NCBI RefSeq assembly: GCF_900108065.1
Contig: NZ_FNVQ01000007.1
Location: 1 to 64,000 of the forward strand
DNA length: 64,000 bases
Direction: 5' to 3'
Origin: Marinobacterium lutimaris
GTDB taxonomy: Bacteria > Pseudomonadota > Gammaproteobacteria > Pseudomonadales > Balneatricaceae
Shown one piece after another: positions 16,612-25,091 of the stretch; the first letter of the stretch is position 1, and each line of letters opens with the position of its first letter. The notes under the pieces are model-generated. The model saw only the letters and a program-made list of their open reading frames with translations, was not told the DNA's origin and made no database searches. The position numbers and the translations under genes are program-made.

Positions 16612-17673
16612 TCAGGCGCTGACGCTGACGCTGGTGATCTTGCTGTCCTGCTGCTCTTTTTCCAGCAGTTTGTCGATGATTCGGCGCGCCTGAACGCCTC
16701 CAGAATCGATGTCGAGTTTGAGCAGATTGCGCTCGGGGAACTCGAGAATGTTGCGCTGCTGGCGCTCCAGCATCTCCAGGTCTTCGGAGAAGATCTGGCC
16801 CTGGCCTTGGCGGATCTGGTCGGTAAGCGCACTGTCTTCCGGCTTGAAGTTGCGCGCCATACCCCAGAAGTACCAGTGGCTGGTCTCGGTTTCCGGGGTG
16901 ATAAAGTCGACCACGATGCTGCTGGCCTTGTGCTGGGCCTCGGCCTCGTAACCGCCGTTGCCGGCGATGGCGACACCCACCTCGATCATCACATGGCTGG
17001 GTGGGTTGAAGCGGCAGATCTGCCAGCGGTCCACATCGGCGTCAGCATCCAAGCCGTTGGCTGTAAGCGCAGCCTGCCAGAAGGGCGGAGCCTTGATGTT
17101 TTCCATATGGCGTACTGTCTGCACCTCACCATCGACCAGCTTGGTTTTGACCGGTGCCTCGTCGATCTCTTTCTGGCCGATGCTGGTGGAGTGGACGTAG
17201 GTCTCATGGGTCAGATCCATGAGGTTATCGATCATCAACTTGTAGTCGCAGTTGATGTGGTAGAGGCCGCCACCGTAGGCCCATTCGGGATCTTCGGCCC
17301 AGTGCAGCACGGGGATATCGTCGGTGTTGGCCAGGCTTGCATCGCCGGTCCAGACCCAGACAAAGCCGTAGCGCTCTTCAACGGGATAGCTTTTGACGCA
17401 GGGGAACCCGCCTACGCGCTGTTTCGGCATGGAGAGTGTCTTGCCGTCCGCGCCCATCTTCAGGCCGTGGTAGCCGCAGACCAGTCCGCCATCTTCAACA
17501 TACCCCAGAGAGAGAGGTGCGCCCCGGTGGGGGCAGAAATCCTGAACGGCGCCGACCTTGCCGTCGGTGTTGCGGAAAAATGCGATACGTTCGCCACAGA
17601 TCTGTCGGCCGAGCGGTTTCTCGGCGAATTCATCGGGTGTACAGGCCACGTACCAGCAGTTCTTGGTGAACAT
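16612..17673 (-). CDS. vanA: Vanillate O-demethylase oxygenase subunit
   Basis: The 353-residue Rieske oxygenase converts vanillate to protocatechuate and formaldehyde. The Rieske 2Fe-2S ligands are C47 and H49 (CPHRGAP) and C66 and H69 (CGYHG). The mononuclear iron site is seen in DNLMDLTHETYVH with H156 and H161. Segments such as NPEWAYGGGLYHI-like WAYGGGLYHINCDY and WQICRF follow known VanA proteins closely. ATG at 17673 has AAGGAG. Two TGGATCCA-centred palindromes upstream resemble VanR operators, so induction by vanillate through a GntR-type VanR encoded elsewhere is likely. Confidence 0.95.
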   Translation of the reverse strand: MFTKNCWYVACTPDEFAEKPLGRQICGERIAFFRNTDGKVGAVQDFCPHRGAPLSLGYVEDGGLVCGYHGLKMGADGKTLSMPKQRVGGFPCVKSYPVEERYGFVWVWTGDASLANTDDIPVLHWAEDPEWAYGGGLYHINCDYKLMIDNLMDLTHETYVHSTSIGQKEIDEAPVKTKLVDGEVQTVRHMENIKAPPFWQAALTANGLDADADVDRWQICRFNPPSHVMIEVGVAIAGNGGYEAEAQHKASSIVVDFITPETETSHWYFWGMARNFKPEDSALTDQIRQGQGQIFSEDLEMLERQQRNILEFPERNLLKLDIDSGGVQARRIIDKLLEKEQQDSKITSVSVSA

Positions 17674-17757
17674 GACAGACTCCTTCGATTGGTGTTTCTT
17701 GTATTTATGTATCCAACTTGAACCTATATTGCCCCATCTACCGAAGAAAAGGCCAGA

Positions 17758-17767
17758 ATGGATCCAT
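17758..17767. promoter_or_regulatory. VanR-like operator, downstream copy
   Basis: ATGGATCCAT is a perfect 10-bp palindrome 85 bp upstream of vanA. It shares the TGGATCCA core of the VanR operator known from Caulobacter (ATTGGATCCAAT). A partial half-site ATCCAA lies further down at 17711-17716. Confidence 0.65.
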
Positions 17768-17820
17768 AGTAATTAAGTATTAGGTATAAATTTTTTAGTT
17801 TGGTGTATGAGAGAGTTGTT

Positions 17821-17833
17821 TTGGATCCAATAG
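17821..17833. promoter_or_regulatory. VanR-like operator, upstream copy
   Basis: TTGGATCCAATAG matches the operator half reported for Caulobacter VanR (ATTGGATCCAATAG) at every base after the first A. The centre-to-centre distance to the second copy is 63 bp, six DNA turns, which would suit looping or two dimers on one face. The AT-rich vanA promoter lies between the two sites. Confidence 0.75.
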
Positions 17834-17882
17834 GTGGCGCTCTCGGTGGAGTAACGATAGTTCAGAACCGATAAAAAGGCAG

Positions 17883-17908
17883 AAAAAAGCCGGACTCTAG
17901 AGTCCGGC
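17883..17908 (-). terminator. Rho-independent terminator of the TRAP operon
   Basis: On the minus strand GCCGGACT and AGTCCGGC form an 8-bp stem (CTAG loop) followed by six T. It lies about 60 bp after the dctM stop and separates the TRAP operon from vanA. Confidence 0.9.
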
Positions 17909-17967
17909 CGGAAAGCTGCATCCCGAATTACCCGGGGCAGGGGAAGGTATATTTATCCGCTGGGCGA

Positions 17968-19272
17968 TCAGTTCATCATGGTGTCCGGCAGTATCAGTGC
18001 GATCTGCGGGAAGGCCACCAGCAGCACCATGGCCAGAATCATCACCAGCCAGAACGGTATGATGCCGGAGAAGATATCCTGCAGGCGGATATCCGGTGCC
18101 ACCGATTTCACGATAAATACGTTGATGCCCACCGGTGGGCTGATCAGCCCCATCTCCAGCGCCAGTACCACGACGACGCCAAACCAGATCGGGTCGAAGC
18201 CGAGGCTAGAGATGACCGGGAAGAAGATCGGCATGGTCAGCACCAGCATGGAGAACCCTTCCAGGAAGCAGCCCAACACGACATAGCAGGCGAGGATCAG
18301 GCACAGAATCAGGATCGGGCTTACATCCAGACCGGTGAGGAAGTGCCCCAGGTTCTGCGGAATATGGCTCAGTGCCAGGAACGGGTTCAGCAGATGGGCG
18401 GCTATCAGGATGATCATCACCGTGGAGGTGGTGGTGAGTGTGCTCTGTGCGGCGCGCCAGGTCGCTTTAAGACTCAGCTTGCGCATCGCCATTCCGAACA
18501 CGATCGCCAGGCCCGCGCCCACGGCTGCGGCTTCTACCGGGGAGAAAATACCGGTGTAGATACCGCCGATGGTCAGCAGAATGATCATCAGGATCGGCAC
18601 GGCGCCCAGCAGCCCGTCGCCTTTTTCGCGCCAGGTGGTTTTCGGGCCCGCCGGAGCGCTTTCCGGTTTAAGGTAGGACTGCACGAAGATCCAGGCGATA
18701 AACAGTACGCAGAGCAGTATCCCCGGCAGCACGCCAGCCAGGAACAGGCGGCCGATCGATTGTTCGGTAAGAATCGCGTAGATCACAAAGCCGGTGGAGG
18801 GCGGGATCAGAATACCCAGGGTGCCGCCTGCAGCCACGGCGCCGGCCGACAGCTTGGGCGAATAGTTGAAGCGGCGCATCTCCGCCAGAGACACCTTGCC
18901 CATGGTCAGCGCCGAGGCTACCGAGGATCCGCAGAGCGCTGCAAAGCCGGCGCAACCGATGACCGTGGCAGAGGCCAGACCACCGCGGACGGAGCCGATC
19001 AGCGCGTAAGCCGCATCGTAAAGTTTACGGCTCATGCCGGTTTCGGTGGCGATGTTGCCCATCAGGATAAACAGTGGGACAACGATCAAATCAGCGTTGG
19101 AGGCCAGGGTAAAACTTTCGCTGGCGAGCACGCTCATGGCCGAGGTGCTGCTGTCCAGGATGGTGATGCCCACCAGGCCGACAACGGCGATGGCAAAGGC
19201 CACAGGGATGCGCAGTACCATCAACAGCAGGAGCGCCAGGATGCCCAGCGCACCAATAATTTCACTACTCAT
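17968..19272 (-). CDS. dctM: TRAP transporter large permease subunit
   Basis: A 434-residue membrane protein with about 12 to 13 hydrophobic segments, the size and pattern of DctM/SiaM. Family marks are VPLFILMGNIATETGMSRKLYDAA, the GCAGFAALCGSSVASALTMG stretch, and GGTLGILIPPSTGFVIYAIL. It is the ion-driven translocation subunit. It overlaps dctQ by ATGA, so the two are translationally coupled. Its neighbours (vanAB on one side, ligAB on the other) suggest an aromatic acid as substrate; this is inference. Confidence 0.93.
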   Translation of the reverse strand: MSSEIIGALGILALLLLMVLRIPVAFAIAVVGLVGITILDSSTSAMSVLASESFTLASNADLIVVPLFILMGNIATETGMSRKLYDAAYALIGSVRGGLASATVIGCAGFAALCGSSVASALTMGKVSLAEMRRFNYSPKLSAGAVAAGGTLGILIPPSTGFVIYAILTEQSIGRLFLAGVLPGILLCVLFIAWIFVQSYLKPESAPAGPKTTWREKGDGLLGAVPILMIILLTIGGIYTGIFSPVEAAAVGAGLAIVFGMAMRKLSLKATWRAAQSTLTTTSTVMIILIAAHLLNPFLALSHIPQNLGHFLTGLDVSPILILCLILACYVVLGCFLEGFSMLVLTMPIFFPVISSLGFDPIWFGVVVVLALEMGLISPPVGINVFIVKSVAPDIRLQDIFSGIIPFWLVMILAMVLLVAFPQIALILPDTMMN

Positions 19273-19817
19273 TTATTGACCTCGTCATTCATCTCTTTAT
19301 TCACCCCGTTATCCACGTCTTGGGCGACAAACAGAGACAGCAGGCGGTTGAGGCATTTCAACAGCAGGCTAAGGGCGGTCAGCAGTGCAAAACCCGCCAG
19401 GGCGTACTGGAAAGGAGCTTTTTCGAGACCAAGAATGTTGGTGCTAAGCCCGAGCATCTGGGAGATCTCGGCAGCCTCGATCACGGTGTAGCCGATCGCG
19501 GCAAATAGCAGTCCGCCGATCAGGTGCCCCGCAATGTCGAGGAGTCGGTTCATCATTGGCGGGAACATTCTTTCGAACAGGTCTACTGCGATAAAACCAC
19601 TGTTCTTCTCGCAGTAAGCCATACCACCAAAGACGATCAACACCATCGCCATCTGAGTCAGGTCCTGAGAGCCTGACAGGGGAGAGCCGAAGAATCGGCC
19701 GATCACGTCCGTGAGGATAGTCAGCAGCACCAAAAGCAGCACTGCGGTGGAGAAAATGCTGGACAGGCTGATAAGCCTGTCCGTCATCACGATTAAGGGT
19801 TTTGTAAGCGATGCCAT
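19269..19817 (-). CDS. dctQ: TRAP transporter small permease subunit
   Basis: A 182-residue protein with four hydrophobic segments, as expected of DctQ. The motif GSPLSGSQDLTQMAMVLIVFGGMAY, followed by a charged loop VDLFERMFPP, is typical. It scaffolds the large permease and the binding protein. It is 17 bp from dctP and overlaps dctM by 4 bp. Confidence 0.9.
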   Translation of the reverse strand: MASLTKPLIVMTDRLISLSSIFSTAVLLLVLLTILTDVIGRFFGSPLSGSQDLTQMAMVLIVFGGMAYCEKNSGFIAVDLFERMFPPMMNRLLDIAGHLIGGLLFAAIGYTVIEAAEISQMLGLSTNILGLEKAPFQYALAGFALLTALSLLLKCLNRLLSLFVAQDVDNGVNKEMNDEVNK

Positions 19818-19834
19818 AGCTTTGATTGTCCGGC

Positions 19835-20833
19835 TTAGTGCTTGAGCATGGCGTCGAGCACGGCTTTACCGCCATCGATCTCTTCCAGGCTCTTTTCGAC
19901 AAACGGCTCGGCGATTGCGCTGAACGCCTGGACCTGCTCCGGCGTCAGGTCGACAACGGTGGATCCGGTATCGGCGCGCAGGCGATCCATGGTTTCACCG
20001 GCCAGCTTGTTCCAGGCCATCTCGCCGCTTTTGGAGAGTTCTCGACCGCTGCTTGCGTCGATGGCGGCCTTCTGTTCGTCGGAAAGGCTGTCGTATTTCT
20101 TCTGGTTCATCACCAGGTAGAACATGATGTGGCCAAGGGGCGCACCGACGGTGTAGGAGTTGGCCACCTCATCCAGCTTGAAGTCGTTGATCGCGCTGGC
20201 GCCGGTGGCGACCCCGTCGATCAGCCCAGTCTGAAGTGAGTTGTAGATCTCGCCGGCGCTCATCTGTACCGGGGTAGCGCCATAGGCTTCGATCAGTTTG
20301 CCGGTCATCGCGCCGGAAACGCGGATCTTCAGGCCCTTGAGATCTTCCGGTGAATGGATCTCCTTGTCTTTCATGATCAGCACATTGGGTTCGCTGACCC
20401 AAAGTGCCAACGGCTTGGTGCCGGGAAACTCGCCTTTCAGCTCAGAATCGTAAGCGTTCCAAAGCATGTCATAGCCGCTGGTGCCGTCCGGGATAACGCC
20501 GGGCAGCTCTACAACCATCGATTTCTTGAATTGGGATGAGGTATAGCCAGACAGGCCCCAGGTGATGTCGGCCACGCCCTGCAGCGCACGTACATATTGT
20601 TCCATCGGGCCGCTGCCGAGCTCACCGCCGGGGTAAACCTTGATGGTCAGGTCGCCGTTGGTGCGCGATTCGACCTGCTCTTTCAGCGGATCGATGATGG
20701 ATTTGTTGAGTACATGGGTAGTGGAAACAAAGTGGGCCAGCTTCAGCTCTTCGGCGGCCTGACCTACGTTAGCGGTCAGCAATGCTGCGCTGGAAGCAAG
20801 ACAGAGAAGGGCTTTACGCAGAGATAGGTCCAT
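19835..20833 (-). CDS. dctP: TRAP transporter periplasmic binding protein
   Basis: A 332-residue exported protein: MDLSLRKALLCLASSAALLTANVGQAA is the signal peptide and the mature part starts EELKLAHFVSTTH. The substrate-binding Arg lies in LKGLKIRVSGAMTG, followed by QMSAGEIYNSLQTGLIDG. It is the first gene of the dctPQM operon and is divergent from the hydrolase-ligAB operon, so both may share control by a ring-cleavage regulator. Confidence 0.93.
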   Translation of the reverse strand: MDLSLRKALLCLASSAALLTANVGQAAEELKLAHFVSTTHVLNKSIIDPLKEQVESRTNGDLTIKVYPGGELGSGPMEQYVRALQGVADITWGLSGYTSSQFKKSMVVELPGVIPDGTSGYDMLWNAYDSELKGEFPGTKPLALWVSEPNVLIMKDKEIHSPEDLKGLKIRVSGAMTGKLIEAYGATPVQMSAGEIYNSLQTGLIDGVATGASAINDFKLDEVANSYTVGAPLGHIMFYLVMNQKKYDSLSDEQKAAIDASSGRELSKSGEMAWNKLAGETMDRLRADTGSTVVDLTPEQVQAFSAIAEPFVEKSLEEIDGGKAVLDAMLKH

Positions 20834-21174
20834 TGAGGTGGCTCCTGTGTTTTTGTAGTTGTCAGGATGGGGCGTCTAGGGTGAGGCTCCCGGCATAAGA
20901 GGCCGGTTCTCATTCACAGCTTTGCGCCTATTTTCGAGCCTACTCTCTGGAGGTTAGCAATAACCAATGCAAAAACATCGATCAGATATACGTTTTTCCT
21001 ATTTGGCGTAGCGCGGTCGCGGTTAATAAGAAAAATGAATAGCGCCGATGGGGAAAACTATTGGTCCTCTGGCGTATCGCGGTGACAGTATGGAAAGGCA
21101 GCGGTGCCAGAATGGAAACAATGAAGCAGGGCCCGCGCGTTGGGTCGATGAATTGAACAGGACGAGGGTTGGGA
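20834..21174. promoter_or_regulatory. Divergent promoter region between TRAP operon and ligAB operon
   Basis: These 341 bp hold no visible gene. At 20952-20965 GGTTA and TAACC form an inverted repeat with a 4-nt spacer, a candidate operator. Nearby sequence is AT-rich (20966-21005). The position suits joint control of aromatic uptake and ring cleavage. Confidence 0.5.
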
Positions 21175-21891
21175 ATGCTTCCTCAGATGATGTTGCTGCC
21201 GGGGCTGATGTGCGATGGCGCGGTTTGGACAGAACAGGTAAAAGCGCTGGCGCCGATGATCGATTGTCAGATCGCAGATTACGGCATGGCCGACAGTATC
21301 GAAGCAATGGCGGATCTGGTGCTGGCGAGCGCGCCGCAGCGGTTCGTCCTTGCAGGGCACTCCATGGGCGGTCGCGTGGCGCTGGAAGTGTGCCGTAAGG
21401 CGCCGGAACGCGTAAGTCATCTGATCCTGATGGATACCGGCTACAAACCCCGCGCCGCAGGCGAGGCGGGCGATAAAGAGCAGGCGGGCCGCTTTGCACT
21501 GCTGAACAAGGCTCGGGAAGAGGGGATGCGTGTCATGGGCCAGCAGTGGGTTCAGGGCATGGTGCATCCCGAGCGTCTAGACGATCAGGCTCTCGTCGAG
21601 GAGATCCTGGCGATGATCGAGCGCAAAACGCCGGAGATCTTCGCTGCTCAGATCAACGCATTGCTGAATCGCCCCGATGCCACCCCGGTGCTGGAATCGC
21701 TGAGCTGCCCGACGTTGCTGCTGTGCGGTCGTCAGGATAGCTGGAGCCCGCTGGAGCGGCATGAAGAGATGGCGGAACTTGTGGCCAACGCCCAGTTGGG
21801 CGCTATCGAAGACGCCGGCCATATGAGCACCATGGAGCGCCCTGATGAGGTGTCCGCAGCGATCAAGCAGTGGCTGGAGACCGAGCTATGA
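21175..21891 (+). CDS. Alpha/beta-hydrolase
   Basis: A 238-residue hydrolase with oxyanion segment LPGLMCDGAVW, nucleophile elbow GHSMGG (Ser near residue 64), an Asp in RQDSWSP and a catalytic His in DAGHMSTMERP. The family acts on esters, enol lactones or meta-cleavage C-C bonds. As the first gene of the operon with ligAB it may process an aromatic ester upstream of protocatechuate or a ring-cleavage product. I took the ATG at 21175; an in-frame TTG at 21169 is possible. It ends in an ATGA overlap with the next gene. Confidence 0.82.
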   Translation: MLPQMMLLPGLMCDGAVWTEQVKALAPMIDCQIADYGMADSIEAMADLVLASAPQRFVLAGHSMGGRVALEVCRKAPERVSHLILMDTGYKPRAAGEAGDKEQAGRFALLNKAREEGMRVMGQQWVQGMVHPERLDDQALVEEILAMIERKTPEIFAAQINALLNRPDATPVLESLSCPTLLLCGRQDSWSPLERHEEMAELVANAQLGAIEDAGHMSTMERPDEVSAAIKQWLETEL

Positions 21892-22343
21892 GCGATCTGG
21901 ATCTTCTGCAGTTGCTCAAGATTGAGCGCGATCTGACTCGGCTGGTGCTGGATGCGGCGCATTTCGCCGACAGCCGCGAGTTCCGGCAGTTGGCGGAACT
22001 GTTTGTGGAGGAGGGCGTGCTTTACCGCCCGACGGCACCGGAAAAACCGCTGCTGGGTCGCGAAGCGATCTTCGAATCCTACAACGCCCGACCCGAACAC
22101 CGTTTGACCCGGCATCTCTGCAGCAACTTCCGTATCGATATCCAAAACGCCGAAAGCGCACGGGTGCGTTGCTATGCCCAGGTGTTTGGCGCCGACAAAC
22201 GTGAAGATGCCGGCGATCACCTTGGACCTCCGGCGGAGGCGAAAATCATGCTGGGTGAATTCGATGATCTCTGTGTATTCGAAGCGGGCCGCTGGCTGAT
22301 CGCCGAGCGTCGGGCCAGCTTTACTCTGCATCAACCCCTGTAA
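21888..22343 (+). CDS. NTF2/SnoaL-like protein
   Basis: A 151-residue protein with the SnoaL-type pattern: helical start DLLQLLKIERDLTRLVLDAA, FADSREFRQLAELFVEEGVLYRP, GREAIFESYNARPEHRLTRHL, and a C-terminal sheet ending GRWLIAERRASFTL. Such proteins are cyclases, isomerases, hydratases or small subunits of ring-hydroxylating dioxygenases. No catalytic role can be assigned, but the ATGA overlap with the hydrolase gene and the ligAB genes downstream place it in aromatic breakdown. Confidence 0.72.
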   Translation: MSDLDLLQLLKIERDLTRLVLDAAHFADSREFRQLAELFVEEGVLYRPTAPEKPLLGREAIFESYNARPEHRLTRHLCSNFRIDIQNAESARVRCYAQVFGADKREDAGDHLGPPAEAKIMLGEFDDLCVFEAGRWLIAERRASFTLHQPL

Positions 22344-22397
22344 ACGCAGGCTGCTTTTAAGCAAAGAAAGCAACGCGTTTCAGTTTCGGAGCAAACC

Positions 22398-22754
22398 ATG
22401 TCAGCAGACCAGGACCGCTGGGGAATACCCGGTACGTACGTGTTCGACCTGAATTTATCCCGCAAGGGATATGCCGTGAACAAAATGTGCAACTCACTGC
22501 GTTACGCCGAAAACCGCGAGGCTTATCTCGCCGATGAAGAGGCGTACATGGCACGTTACAACCTGTCAGAGGAGCAGAAGCAGGCGATCCGTGATCGCGA
22601 CTGGCTACAGCTGACCCGCCTCGGCGGCAACCTGTTCTTCTTTCTCAAGCTAGGTGCCACGGTTGGGCACGGACTCTATCCCATCGGCGCTCAGATGCGC
22701 GGTGAGAGTTACGAGGATTTTCTTAAAACGCGCAATGTACCGGAGGCAACCTGA
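22398..22754 (+). CDS. ligA: Protocatechuate 4,5-dioxygenase alpha subunit
   Basis: A 118-residue LigA-type protein, slightly shorter than the 139-residue Sphingobium LigA. It has the family lines NKMCNSLRYAENREAYLADE, RDWLQLTRLGGNLFFFLKLG and YPIGAQMRGESYEDFL. It forms the small subunit of the iron(II) extradiol dioxygenase. GGAG lies just before the ATG, and its TGA shares one base with the ligB start. Gallate or a substituted protocatechuate is also possible as substrate. Confidence 0.9.
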   Translation: MSADQDRWGIPGTYVFDLNLSRKGYAVNKMCNSLRYAENREAYLADEEAYMARYNLSEEQKQAIRDRDWLQLTRLGGNLFFFLKLGATVGHGLYPIGAQMRGESYEDFLKTRNVPEAT

Positions 22755-23611
22755 TGGCGAAGATAGTGGCAGGTATAGGCTCTTCCCATGTGCCTTCAAT
22801 TGGCCGGGCCTACGATCAAAACAAGCAGGCAGACCCAGCCTGGCAGCCGCTGTTTGACGGCTATGAGCCGGTCAAACGCTGGTTGGAAGAGGAGGTGAAA
22901 GCCGATGTGGTGATCCTGGTCTACAACGACCACGGAACCGAGTTCTTCCTCGACCGTTACCCTACCTTTGCCCTGGGCGTGGCGGATAGCTACCAGGTGG
23001 CCGATGAGGGTTATGGCAAGCGGCCGCTGCCGGACTTTCCGGGGGATGCAAACTTCTCTGAGCATTTGGCCAACTCGCTGGTGGCGGATGAGTTCGATAT
23101 GACCCTGTGCCAGGAGATGGCGCTGGATCACGGCTTCCTAACCGCCATGCCGCTGCTCTGGGAGCCGGGCGAAAATGAATGGCCGGTCAAAGTGGTGCCG
23201 CTGCTGGTGAACGTGATTCAGCACCCGCTGCCCACCGGACAACGCTGCTTCAAGCTTGGCCAGGCGTTGCGACGTGCCGTGGAGTCCTACCCCGAGGATC
23301 TGCGTGTGGCGATCGTCGGTACCGGCGGCTTGTCTCACCAGCTCAATGGTGAGCGCTTTGGCCTGATCAATGAGGAGTGGGATAAGGCCTGGCTGCAGAA
23401 CATCCAGGACGACCCCAAGGCGCTGGCGCAGCTTTCCCATAAAGAGGTGATGACCGCCGCGGGTGCTGAAGGTGGCGAGGTGATCATGTGGCTGGTGATG
23501 CGCGGCGCGATGACAGAGCAGGTGAAAGAGAGGCATCGCTTCTACTACGCACCGATGACCACCGGTATGGCGGTGCTGGCGCTGGAGAACGAGGGCAACA
23601 CCCCGGCCTAG
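22754..23611 (+). CDS. ligB: Protocatechuate 4,5-dioxygenase beta (catalytic) subunit
   Basis: A 285-residue catalytic subunit that opens the ring of protocatechuate between C4 and C5 to give 4-carboxy-2-hydroxymuconate semialdehyde. The iron ligands line up with LigB almost residue by residue: H12 in GSSHVPSI, H60 in VYNDHGTEF, E242 in AEGGEVIMW, plus the general base H195 in GTGGLSHQL. It is translationally coupled to ligA. The vanAB genes 5 kb away would make its substrate. The enzymes for the next steps (LigC, LigI, LigJ, LigK types) are not in the window. Confidence 0.93.
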   Translation: MAKIVAGIGSSHVPSIGRAYDQNKQADPAWQPLFDGYEPVKRWLEEEVKADVVILVYNDHGTEFFLDRYPTFALGVADSYQVADEGYGKRPLPDFPGDANFSEHLANSLVADEFDMTLCQEMALDHGFLTAMPLLWEPGENEWPVKVVPLLVNVIQHPLPTGQRCFKLGQALRRAVESYPEDLRVAIVGTGGLSHQLNGERFGLINEEWDKAWLQNIQDDPKALAQLSHKEVMTAAGAEGGEVIMWLVMRGAMTEQVKERHRFYYAPMTTGMAVLALENEGNTPA

Positions 23612-23621
23612 CCGGGGTGTT
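23597..23621. terminator. Bidirectional hairpin terminator between ligB and LysR gene
   Basis: AACACCCCGGC and GCCGGGGTGTT make a perfect 11-bp stem with a CTA loop that includes the ligB stop codon. The two genes converge here. A short TTT follows on the plus strand. Confidence 0.75.
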
Positions 23622-23647
23622 TGAGCGTTAGAAAGTAGCGTCGATTT

Positions 23648-24907
23648 CTAGTGGAAGCGGCGCTTATCACCACCGGTCAGACTCAGGTTGCTGCCGATAT
23701 CGGCCAGAATCTGGCAGAGGGTGTTCAGCGGCTGGGACGGCTTGCTGTCGTTGCGGATCAGCATGCCGATCTCGCGCTGACTGCCCTTCAGCGGCACCGG
23801 TAGCAGGGTCAGCTGGCCGCCGTGAACCTCGAAGTGAACCTGGTGCGGTGAGATTAGCGTGATCCGGTCGCTGTCCAGTAGCAGCGAGCGGATGGTGATC
23901 AGGTTGCCCGCTTCGATACCGATCTCCGGCGCTTCGAGACCGGCGTAGTGAAACTCCTTTTCGAAGCAGTTGCGTGCCGGCGTACCCAGACGTGGTGCGA
24001 TCCACTGGGCGTTGCGCAGATCCTTCAGGGTCAGATCATCACGGCGGGCCAGCGGATGGTCATGGCGGGCGACCACGGCCAGGCGATCCTCATAAAGCGC
24101 CGTCTGGGTGATTTCCGGGTAGGCCGGAGTCTCGCGCAGGGCGCCCACCAGAATATCGATCTCGCCGTTGCGCAGGGCGGTGAGCAGGGATTCATAAGTG
24201 CCATCGATCAGCGTGGCTTTCACGCCGGGCATCTCCCGGGTCAGTCGGTCCAGGGCGCGAGGCACGAGCAGTGAGCTGGACATCGGCAGCGCGCCGATTA
24301 CCAACTGGCCGCGGCCTTTGTCCTGCCAGGCGTGCAGGTCCTGAGAGATCAGGCAGAGTTCGCGCAGCGCCACCTTGGCGTGGTGAGTCAGCAGTGCACC
24401 GCACTGGGTAGGGCGCATCCCCTGCTGGGTGCGCAGGAACACGGCGATGCCAAGCTGCCGCTCAAGATCGCGCAGGTTGCTACTGATGGCGGGCTGGGTC
24501 AGGTTCAGGTGGGCGGCGGCCATAGGTTCCACCCGGAAGTCGGACAGGGCGACCAGTACCGTAAGCTGCCGGTAGGAGAGCCGCTGCGCCAGGCGCTCGA
24601 AGTTGCCTGTGGGCTCCAGCGCGGCGAGGCCTGCTTCGGCATCGGTCAGGTGGCCCAGTGCGCGGCGCAGGCGGCGCACCACGATCTCGCCGATCTCGGT
24701 GCAGATCATGCCGTTGCGGTGGCGCTGGAACAGCTCAACGCCAAGGGATGATTCCAGTTCGCGAACAGCACGGGTCACCGATGGCTGAGACAGGTGCAGC
24801 GCTTCGGCGGCACGCATAACGCCGCCGATCTCGGCGACGGTGACTACGGCGCGCAGGCGACGCATGTTGGGTTTGAAATCGGGGTTGGTGCTCAGAGTGG
24901 ACTGCAT
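23648..24907 (-). CDS. LysR-type regulator with two tandem helix-turn-helix domains
   Basis: The 419-residue protein is about 110 residues longer than usual LysR proteins. The first helix-turn-helix spans about residues 14-75 (RAAEALHLSQPSVTRAVREL, then LGVELFQRHRNGMICTEIG). A second, full one spans about 108-172 (AAAHLNLTQPAISSNLRDLE, then LGIAVFLRTQQGMRPTQCG). The effector domain follows from about residue 195 (GQLVIGALPMSSS). It is convergent with ligAB and divergent from another LysR gene. By position it probably controls protocatechuate cleavage or uptake. It reads through without a frameshift, so the double domain is real in this sequence. Confidence 0.9.
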   Translation of the reverse strand: MQSTLSTNPDFKPNMRRLRAVVTVAEIGGVMRAAEALHLSQPSVTRAVRELESSLGVELFQRHRNGMICTEIGEIVVRRLRRALGHLTDAEAGLAALEPTGNFERLAQRLSYRQLTVLVALSDFRVEPMAAAHLNLTQPAISSNLRDLERQLGIAVFLRTQQGMRPTQCGALLTHHAKVALRELCLISQDLHAWQDKGRGQLVIGALPMSSSLLVPRALDRLTREMPGVKATLIDGTYESLLTALRNGEIDILVGALRETPAYPEITQTALYEDRLAVVARHDHPLARRDDLTLKDLRNAQWIAPRLGTPARNCFEKEFHYAGLEAPEIGIEAGNLITIRSLLLDSDRITLISPHQVHFEVHGGQLTLLPVPLKGSQREIGMLIRNDSKPSQPLNTLCQILADIGSNLSLTGGDKRRFH

Positions 24908-25091
24908 GGGGCCCCTCCGGGAAGCTGATTGTTATATTTATTGATCTGGGTCAAAGCCTAATCGATCACCGCTGGAATCAAAATGTCTTATTTGCGCATT
25001 CATTGAGCGCGAAAAGGAATTAATATGTTCTAGTGCTCCGTTTCAGCGGAGATCTTTGCAGGTAGACAGAGGCTTAGCTGAGGGACTGCTT

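Noticed and set aside
18343-19491. Plus-strand frame of 382 codons over dctM and dctQ
   Set aside because: It is a shadow of the membrane protein genes, rich in Gln, His and Arg without hydrophobic structure.
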